A DNA stretch of 64,000 nucleotides, taken from the NCBI GenBank assembly GCA_028817895.1, contig JAPPOQ010000023.1, positions 62,001 through 126,000 on the forward strand, in the 5' to 3' direction. A program made the translations under genes and the position numbers. The notes under the pieces were generated by a model. That model saw nothing but the letters and a program-made list of their open reading frames with translations, ran no database searches and was not told the origin of the DNA. This DNA is from Ahrensia sp. (lineage in GTDB: Bacteria > Pseudomonadota > Alphaproteobacteria > Rhizobiales > Rhizobiaceae). Shown here one piece after another: positions 58,411 through 64,000 of this stretch. Position 1 is the first letter of the stretch, and each line of letters begins with the position of its first letter.

Positions 58411-58794
58411 TCAACACTGTCGTGACCCTGCGGCCCAGCGATTGAGCGCTGCGCGCAGGCGCGGGCCCTTCGGCTCTGCCAGCAAAGGGCCAAAGGTGGA
58501 AAACTGGGTGCGGCCTCCCTCACGTTTCGCCAGGGCGACCAGCTTCGGCAATCCTTCGGGGCGATTGCGCGGTACGATCAAAATGCGAGGCTGCCCCGCA
58601 TAGGAATTGACTTCCGATGCCATGCGATAGGGCTTGAGGGCGGGATCGGGCTGCTTGAACCAGCAAGCCTGCACCTGCTTCGCAACCCGCAGCATCAGCG
58701 CCTGCGGGTTTTCCGGTACGGTCGCATCCTGCCCGCCCTGCGTGCATCCAGCGAGCGCGACGACGACAGACAGGATGGGCATGGCCGGTCTCAT
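58411..58794 (-). CDS. Small lipoprotein between purQ and purL
   Basis: A 127-residue protein with a lipoprotein signal (lipobox LAGC, Cys17). The mature part has a cysteine pair possibility (Cys44 and the C-terminal Cys127) and a basic tail. Its ATG overlaps the purQ stop (ATGA) and purL starts 16 bases after it, so it is translated within the purine operon. No purine-related role is known; function unrecognised. Confidence 0.7.
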   Translation of the reverse strand: MRPAMPILSVVVALAGCTQGGQDATVPENPQALMLRVAKQVQACWFKQPDPALKPYRMASEVNSYAGQPRILIVPRNRPEGLPKLVALAKREGGRTQFSTFGPLLAEPKGPRLRAALNRWAAGSRQC

Positions 58795-59468
58795 GCGGCC
58801 ATCTCAACCACATTGAGCGCGGCTTCGAAGAGCCGCCGACCATCAGTGCCGTCATGGGCCGGTTCGATGAGGTTTTCTGGATGCGGCATCATGCCGAGGA
58901 CATTGCCCTCATCGTTGAAAATGCCCGCAATGTCGTTGACGGAACCGTTGGGATTGGTGTCCTGCGCATATCGAAAGGCGACCAGCCCATTGTCCTCCAG
59001 CCGCTTCAGGGTCTTGGTATCCGCAAAATAGTTGCCATCGTGATGGGCAACCGGGCAATGGATGATTTCATCCTGCGCATATTTCGCAGTGAAGGGATTG
59101 TCCGCATTCGCGACGCTCAGCAGCACCTCACAGCACACGAATTTGAGGCCCGCATTGCGCATCAGCGCTCCGGGCAACAAACCAGCTTCCGTGAGGATCT
59201 GAAATCCATTGCAGACGCCCAGCACCCGCACACCGCGCTGTGCGGCCTCCGCCACCGCATTCATGACCGGCGCGCGCGCAGCAATCGCCCCGGAACGAAG
59301 ATAATCTCCATGTGAGAATCCTCCGGGAAGAACGATGAGGTCGCAATCGGGCAAGGCAGTGTCCTTGTGCCAGGCAAGATGGGGAGGCTCTCCCGCGACA
59401 GACGTCAACGCCGCGATCATGTCGCGGTCGCGATTGGAACCGGGAAAAAGAACCACGCAGGCTTTCAT
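58791..59468 (-). CDS. purQ: Phosphoribosylformylglycinamidine synthase subunit PurQ
   Basis: A 225-residue glutamine amidotransferase subunit that supplies ammonia to PurL. The nucleophile is Cys86 in [10 protein letters not shown], with the His-x-Glu of [11 protein letters not shown] near 199. [10 protein letters not shown] is the N-terminal signature. Located between purS (34 bases upstream) and the small lipoprotein. Confidence 0.96.
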   Translation of the reverse strand: MKACVVLFPGSNRDRDMIAALTSVAGEPPHLAWHKDTALPDCDLIVLPGGFSHGDYLRSGAIAARAPVMNAVAEAAQRGVRVLGVCNGFQILTEAGLLPGALMRNAGLKFVCCEVLLSVANADNPFTAKYAQDEIIHCPVAHHDGNYFADTKTLKRLEDNGLVAFRYAQDTNPNGSVNDIAGIFNDEGNVLGMMPHPENLIEPAHDGTDGRRLFEAALNVVEMAA

Positions 59469-59502
59469 GGCGCGCGATCAAGTGTCGAAACGGGCGCGCA
59501 CA

Positions 59503-59757
59503 TCATTCGACGACCACGTCGTAGTCTTCGATCACCGTGTTCGCCAGCAGCTTCTCGCACATCGATTCCAGGGCTTCCTTTGCCCCCTTTTTGCTGCTGG
59601 CTGTAAGTTCAACGTCAAAAATCTTGCCTTGCCGAACAGAGCCGACCCCTTCAAAGCCAAGGGAACCAAGAGCGCTTTGGGTCGCTTTGCCCTGAGGATC
59701 GAGGACGCCGCGTTTCAGCGTGACGGTGACCCGCGCCGAGAAAGATTTGGCTGCCAT
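59503..59757 (-). CDS. purS: Phosphoribosylformylglycinamidine synthase subunit PurS
   Basis: An 84-residue PurS. ARVTVTLKRGVLDPQGKATQSALGSLGF and the GKIFDVELTASSK part are conserved. It bridges PurL and PurQ. Its ATG overlaps the purC stop (TGATG). Confidence 0.95.
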   Translation of the reverse strand: MAAKSFSARVTVTLKRGVLDPQGKATQSALGSLGFEGVGSVRQGKIFDVELTASSKKGAKEALESMCEKLLANTVIEDYDVVVE

Positions 59758-60527
59758 CAGTCCGACTTGACCAGAACGGGACCGGTGCCGCGCACCGGCT
59801 CATTTTCATTCATGATGCCCAGGCGTTTGGCGATTTCGCGATAACTTTCCAGCAACCCGCCAAGGTCTTCACGAAAGCGGTCCTTGTCCATCTTCTCCCT
59901 GGTTTGCAGGTCCCAAAGACGGCAGGAATCCGGAGAAATTTCGTCAGCCACGACAATGCGCATGATATCTTCTTCAAACAGCCTGCCGCATTCGATCTTG
60001 AAGTCGACAAGTTGAATTCCCACGCCAAGAAAGAGGCCCGACAGGAAATCGTTGACGCGGATTGCAAGCGCCATGATGTCGTCGAGCTCCGGAGGTGACG
60101 CCCATCCGAATGCGGTGATGTGCTCCTCGGAAACGAGCGGATCATCCAGTTCATCACTCTTGTAATAGAACTCGATGATCGATCGCGGCAGAACTTCACC
60201 TTCCTCAAGCCCCAGGCGCTTCGCAAGAGAGCCAGCGGCCACGTTTCGCACGACAACTTCAAGCTTGATAATCTCAACCTCTTTAATGAGTTGCTCGCGC
60301 ATGTTCATGCGCTTTTTGAAGTGTGTGGGAATCCCGATACGGTTGAGATTTTCGAAAATATACTCGCTTATGCGGTTGTTCAGCACACCCTTTCCGTCAA
60401 TGATTTCGTGCTTTTTGGCATTGAAGGCTGTCGCATCGTCTTTGAAAAACTGAACGAGTGTGCCCGGCTCGGGTCCTTCATATAGGATCTTCGCCTTTCC
60501 TTCGTAGATTTTTCGACGTCTGCTCAT
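59757..60527 (-). CDS. purC: Phosphoribosylaminoimidazole-succinocarboxamide synthase
   Basis: A 256-residue SAICAR synthase. [37 protein letters not shown] (ATP and substrate loop), [21 protein letters not shown] and [30 protein letters not shown] are diagnostic. The ATG at 60527 has GGAAGTG upstream; longer frames to 60722 have no support. First gene of the purine operon, divergent from the ATPase zeta gene; the 245 bases between them hold no other gene and must contain both promoters. Confidence 0.96.
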   Translation of the reverse strand: MSRRRKIYEGKAKILYEGPEPGTLVQFFKDDATAFNAKKHEIIDGKGVLNNRISEYIFENLNRIGIPTHFKKRMNMREQLIKEVEIIKLEVVVRNVAAGSLAKRLGLEEGEVLPRSIIEFYYKSDELDDPLVSEEHITAFGWASPPELDDIMALAIRVNDFLSGLFLGVGIQLVDFKIECGRLFEEDIMRIVVADEISPDSCRLWDLQTREKMDKDRFREDLGGLLESYREIAKRLGIMNENEPVRGTGPVLVKSD

Positions 60528-60772
60528 ACGTTTCACTTCCGACGGATGTGACGATTCGCTGAATTTGGCGAATGTTTCTTGGCGTGCCACGGCATAAGCG
60601 AAGGGGTTGGCAAACTCAATTGCAAGGCTGTGCTGCCCACCGATTTGCAACACAGATTTGCGCGCCATATGGCCGGTGACCAGCGTTGATTTGCGCAGCC
60701 AGCACGCATACATCTTCGACAAGAGCCACGCTGTGGCGAATCCATCACTGGCACCGGATCAGGAGACCCGCA

Positions 60773-61093
60773 ATGGCTGACATGAATGATCGCAAAAAGG
60801 CGTTCGAGAACAAATTTGCCCATGACGCAGAGCTGAAGTTCAAATCTGAAGCGCGCCGGAACCGTCTTCTGGGCGAATGGGCAGCGGAGAAAATGGGCCA
60901 TGGCGATCCGGCCGCTTATGCCAAGGAAGTTGTCGCCGCCGATTTTGAGGAAGCCGGTGACGAAGACGTGTTCCGTAAGGTGCGCGGCGATTTCGATGCC
61001 AAGGGTGTGGATGTCAGTGATGCCGACCTGCGCACCAAGATGGGTGAATTGCTGGTGATCGCGGCCGAGCAAATTCAGGCCGATTCCAACTGA
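60773..61093 (+). CDS. F1FO-ATPase inhibitor zeta subunit (DUF1476)
   Basis: A 106-residue helical protein. FENKFAHDAELKFKSEARRNRLLGEWAAEKMG and the KVRGDFDAKGVDVSDADLRTKM end match DUF1476, known in Paracoccus as the zeta subunit that blocks ATP hydrolysis by the F1 motor. The family is alphaproteobacterial. AGGAGA is upstream of the ATG at 60773. Divergent from purC. Confidence 0.92.
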   Translation: MADMNDRKKAFENKFAHDAELKFKSEARRNRLLGEWAAEKMGHGDPAAYAKEVVAADFEEAGDEDVFRKVRGDFDAKGVDVSDADLRTKMGELLVIAAEQIQADSN

Positions 61094-61118
61094 TTGTCGC
61101 AGTCTCGGGGGAGATGAC

Positions 61119-61883
61119 ATGGACCGTTTGATTTCGAAACTCGCCGACGACGGCACGGTCATGATGGCCTGGAGCAGCGTGCACGACACGCAGTATCTGG
61201 CCATGCTCGCGCGCACCGATTTTGATGCGATCACGCTGGACATGCAGCATGGGATGCAGACGGAAAGCAGCGTGATTGCCGGAACCGCGGCGATCGTTCC
61301 TTCTGGAAAGCCGGTGGTTGTCCGCATTCCGGTGGGTCGGTTCGACTTTGCCAGCAAAGCGCTGGACAGCGGCGTTCACGCCATCATCGCCCCGATGATC
61401 AACACGCTTGAAGATGCCAAGCAGCTTGTGTCTTTCACAAAATACATCCCTGTTGGCGATCGCTCCTTCGGCCCGACCACGGCGCTCAACCTGCTCGGTC
61501 AGAAGCGTGATGATTACGTCACGCAGGCCAATGACAAAACGCTGGCACTAGCGATGATTGAGACGAAACAGGCCGTCGAAAATATGGAGGCTATACTTGA
61601 CCTTGACGGCATAGACGGTGTGTTTTGCGGGCCTGCCGATCTGTCAATCTCCGTTCGGGGGACACCAGTTCCCGACCCCTATGGCGAGGACACGCTGCCG
61701 ATTGTCGAGGGAATGGCGAAGGAGGCCAAGGCGCGGGGCAAAATCGCCGCGGCTTTCTGTCCAACGCCAAAAGACGCAAATCTGGTCCAATCCATGGGAT
61801 TTCGACTGCTCGCACTCGGCTTCGACGCGAGTTACATCGGGCAGGGTGCAGACAAAATGCTTGGTGAGTTGGACTTCCGGTAA
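61119..61883 (+). CDS. HpcH/HpaI family aldolase
   Basis: A 254-residue class II pyruvate aldolase. ITLDMQHGMQTESSVIAG, RIPVGRFDFASKALDSGVHAIIAPMINTLEDAKQLV and MIETKQAVENMEAILDLDGIDGVFCGPADLSIS contain the arginine and the metal-binding Glu and Asp of HpaI-like enzymes, which cleave 4-hydroxy-2-oxo acids or 2-dehydro-3-deoxy-glucarate. The exact substrate is not determined. It stands alone, 25 bases after the zeta gene. Confidence 0.88.
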   Translation: MDRLISKLADDGTVMMAWSSVHDTQYLAMLARTDFDAITLDMQHGMQTESSVIAGTAAIVPSGKPVVVRIPVGRFDFASKALDSGVHAIIAPMINTLEDAKQLVSFTKYIPVGDRSFGPTTALNLLGQKRDDYVTQANDKTLALAMIETKQAVENMEAILDLDGIDGVFCGPADLSISVRGTPVPDPYGEDTLPIVEGMAKEAKARGKIAAAFCPTPKDANLVQSMGFRLLALGFDASYIGQGADKMLGELDFR

Positions 61884-61897
61884 CGCCGGGTCCCCGT

Positions 61898-62464
61898 TCA
61901 GGCTTCCAGCCGCTTCATAAAGTTGGCAAAGACCATCAGCCCGTCCGGCCATGGGCCATGGCCGCTCGCCACGTCGATATGGCCCGAGTCTCGCGCGTCG
62001 ATCAGAAGCGATCCCCACGCATTGGCCATGTCTCCGGCGACCTCAAAGCTGCAAAAGGGGTCGGTCTGGCTCGCGATCACGACCGACGGAAATGGCAATG
62101 GTTCCCGCGAATAGGGGCCGAAGGTCATCAGATGTCGCGGCCTGATGGCTGGGTTTTCGACATCGGGCGGTGCAACGATGAAGGCTCCGCGGATTTTTGA
62201 GCGCTGTTCGCTGTCAAGCTTGACCAGCCCCAGAATAGCGGTCTGTCCGCCCAGCGAATGAGCGACGATCACGATGGGGGCATCGGTTGCTTCAATCGCG
62301 GTTGTGAAATTGCCAACCCACTCTTCCATCACGGGCTTATGCCAGTCCGACTGCTGCACGCGACGGGCCGTGGGCATCTTTGCTTCCCATCGGCTTTGCC
62401 AGTGGTCCGGCGGCGAGTTCTTGAAGCCGGGCACCATCACGATATTTGCTTCTGCGATCTTCAT
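61898..62464 (-). CDS. RBBP9/YdeN family serine hydrolase
   Basis: A 188-residue alpha/beta hydrolase. The nucleophile is Ser70 in VAHSLGG; the acid is in SQTDPFCSFEVA and the His in DSGHIDVASGHGPWPDG. The opening VMVPGFKNSPPDHWQSRWE is typical of RBBP9/YdeN-like hydrolases. Substrates are uncertain. ATG 62464 is preferred over a start at 62611. Convergent with the HpaI aldolase. Confidence 0.88.
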   Translation of the reverse strand: MKIAEANIVMVPGFKNSPPDHWQSRWEAKMPTARRVQQSDWHKPVMEEWVGNFTTAIEATDAPIVIVAHSLGGQTAILGLVKLDSEQRSKIRGAFIVAPPDVENPAIRPRHLMTFGPYSREPLPFPSVVIASQTDPFCSFEVAGDMANAWGSLLIDARDSGHIDVASGHGPWPDGLMVFANFMKRLEA

Positions 62465-62561
62465 GCTGCGGCAGGTGTGGCGCGGCGACACGAATGTCAA
62501 CCGACATTTTTGCCCTGTGATTTCAAGCGCTCTTTGGCAAGGTGCCGCCGCTTTACACATC

Positions 62562-62582
62562 GCGTGATGCGAAGCATCATGC
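62562..62582. repeat. Inverted repeat upstream of the beta-helix gene
   Basis: GCGTGATGC and GCATCATGC pair over nine bases (one G-T) with a GAA loop. It lies 30 bases before the start of the beta-helix gene, in the 148-base region (62465-62612) divergent to the hydrolase gene. It may be an operator or leader hairpin. Confidence 0.5.
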
Positions 62583-62612
62583 GGCGCAGGGGCACATTGG
62601 GAGAGTTTCACG

Positions 62613-64000
62613 ATGTCAGATGCCCTTTTCCCTCATCCGATCTATGCGGCTGCCCAAAACCTGTTGGCAGGAGATCGTCTTGTCTTGCCCGCCTGCACAT
62701 TTGACGAACCGTTGGTGCTCAATGGTCTGCGCGGGTCCGCAGAAAAACCGATCGTGATCGAGGGACGCTTGAAGGGGCTGTTGCCGGAACCAAATGCTGC
62801 GAAAAGGGCAGGCGGACCGGATTCCGTTTTTCAAGCCTGGCCACTCGGCAAAGAAGCGGCGCGCATGACTTGTCTCGCGAATTTCGGAACCGTTTTCGGC
62901 CACCGCATCAGCGAATGTGAGGCGAGAGAGCAGGCCAATCGCGCTTCCAAACGTCGCGAAGAAGGCGGGCAATATCCCGTTCCCTCATGGCTGCATGATC
63001 AGGCAATGGTGATGCTGATCAATTGCCGCCATGTCGTGCTGCGCAACATTGCCTTTGACGAATGCTGGCCGACAGCGATCTATCTCGAAGACTGCCAAAA
63101 CATAGCGTTGGACCATATCGGCTTTGGCGGCACCACCTTGTGCATCGGCGCAAATGGCGGAGACACAAAAGACCTTCTGATCCAGAATTGCCGCTGGAAA
63201 CAGTCGGACGCGATGTTCGGTGATGGAGAAGCGAACTGGCAGCGCATTCACGGGTCATCCGACAATAACAGCGACTATATGGGCGTCGATGTCGACAATG
63301 ACTTTCGGCATCTCGATGGAGATTTCTTTCGGGGCTGGAATATTTTCGGCAATGTGGTGTTTCGCCGGAATTGGGTCACGAAGTGCTTCAACGCCATTCA
63401 TTTCTTCACCAATGGCGTGTCGAGCGAAAGCGGTGCGCTGGATGCTCTGTCGGCCACCAATGTCCTGATTGAGGACAATGTCTTCTACAAGGTGCGGGAT
63501 AATTGCATCGAGCCGGAAGACTATGCGCGCAACTGGGTGGTGCGTCACAACCGTTTTGATGACTGCTACGCCCCGTTTTCGCTCGACGTGCAGCGTCTCG
63601 GATCGCTGTACATCTACGGCAATGCGGGCGTGATGGAAGAGAAGGCCTTCACTTCGAAAGAAACCTCAAATAAATCACCGCGCCTTTGGAAATTGGGCGG
63701 ACCACAGAGGCATTTCGCGCCGAGCTATGTGATGCACAATTCCTGGCGCTTGAAAAATCGTGCGCTCGCCAAACGGATATTCGGAGGTCTGCGCCACTTC
63801 AACAACGCCATCTCATTCAAAGAAATGCGCGATGTTTTGGGCAAGATCGGCGGTGGCGGGCTGTTTGGCGGCACATCGCGCAAATGGAAGAAGAGCCTGG
63901 GAGACGGCACCTATCAGGAGGCATTGGACGCAACGAGCTTCACAAGGCGTTGGCCCGATTTCGACATAGTGGTGAACGGTGACTACACCAATGACTGGTT
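62613..64000 (+). CDS. Parallel beta-helix repeat protein, C-terminus outside window
   Basis: The frame from ATG 62613 is open to the right edge, giving 462 residues. The early section FDEPLVLNGLRGSAEKPIVIEGRL and repeated strands such as NCRHVVLRNIAFDECWPTAIYLEDCQNIALDHIGFGG, ATNVLIEDNVFYKVRDNCIEPED and NWVVRHNRFDDCYAPFSLD are those of right-handed parallel beta-helix proteins, as in pectate-lyase-like folds. There is no signal peptide at the start, which is unusual for such proteins. Function is unassigned; the remaining sequence lies outside. Confidence 0.75.
   Translation, partial: MSDALFPHPIYAAAQNLLAGDRLVLPACTFDEPLVLNGLRGSAEKPIVIEGRLKGLLPEPNAAKRAGGPDSVFQAWPLGKEAARMTCLANFGTVFGHRISECEAREQANRASKRREEGGQYPVPSWLHDQAMVMLINCRHVVLRNIAFDECWPTAIYLEDCQNIALDHIGFGGTTLCIGANGGDTKDLLIQNCRWKQSDAMFGDGEANWQRIHGSSDNNSDYMGVDVDNDFRHLDGDFFRGWNIFGNVVFRRNWVTKCFNAIHFFTNGVSSESGALDALSATNVLIEDNVFYKVRDNCIEPEDYARNWVVRHNRFDDCYAPFSLDVQRLGSLYIYGNAGVMEEKAFTSKETSNKSPRLWKLGGPQRHFAPSYVMHNSWRLKNRALAKRIFGGLRHFNNAISFKEMRDVLGKIGGGGLFGGTSRKWKKSLGDGTYQEALDATSFTRRWPDFDIVVNGDYTNDW

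Noticed and set aside
62493-62511. Small hairpin AATGTC-AACC-GACATT followed by T in the hydrolase/beta-helix intergenic region
   Set aside because: Only six A+T-rich pairs, located between divergent genes where a terminator is not expected.

Overview
The window is a gene-dense chromosomal segment from an alphaproteobacterium, most likely of the order Hyphomicrobiales (Rhizobiales). Supporting this are a giant growth-pole-ring (GPR/RgsE)-like coiled-coil protein, phosphatidylcholine synthase, a 14-subunit nuo operon running into birA, RNase J and methylmalonyl-CoA epimerase, a DUF1476 F1-ATPase zeta inhibitor, the purC-purS-purQ-purL/bolA/grxD block, and an IalB-family protein. I saw no insertion sequence, phage gene, CRISPR array, rRNA or tRNA. 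Both window edges cut through genes.

Layout. (1) 1-5.8 kb: the N-terminal part of the GPR-like gene (minus strand) diverges from an Hpt phosphotransfer gene, followed by a [2Fe-2S] ferredoxin and its probable NADP reductase. (2) 5.8-10.9 kb (minus): two DUF922 putative zinc proteases, an MFS transporter, then a TetR / sterol desaturase-like / six-TM ABC-like operon with a perfect 20-bp palindromic candidate operator. (3) 11.1-18.2 kb: VOC protein + kdsA, a FrnE/DsbA-like protein, an orphan YejA-type binding protein, an IalB-like protein, HspQ and a UbiH-type hydroxylase. (4) 18.2-22.7 kb (plus): DUF2182 + DUF1326 pair, phosphatidylcholine synthase, MFS transporter, quinone oxidoreductase. (5) 22.8-27.5 kb: a complete BMP-type nucleoside-like ABC importer ending in a clear terminator. 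(6) 28-49.7 kb: the complex I operon nuoABCD-E-F-G-HIJKLMN, birA, rnj, mce and a DUF1467 gene. The E, F and G part of the operon is interrupted by seven accessory genes: an FkbM methyltransferase, three small coiled-coil proteins, two lipoproteins and a DUF3291 protein. (7) 49.7-52.2 kb: murI, rpsD with a strong promoter and a leader hairpin, and ttcA. (8) 52.2-60.5 kb (minus): purC-S-Q-lipoprotein-purL-bolA-small TM protein-DMT permease-grxD-DUF2461-MFS. (9) 60.8-64 kb: ATPase zeta subunit, HpaI-type aldolase, RBBP9-like hydrolase, and the start of a parallel beta-helix protein that runs off the right edge.

Most genes are housekeeping: respiration, purine synthesis, LPS and phospholipid synthesis, translation. 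The parts most worth following up are the accessory genes embedded in the nuo operon (including two neighbouring small genes ending in a nearly identical 36-bp sequence and a hairpin right after nuoD), the TetR/sterol desaturase/ABC-like operon with its palindrome, the DUF2182-DUF1326 pair, and two leader hairpins (rpsD and the Bcr-type MFS gene). No database search was possible; all family names come from reading the protein sequences.
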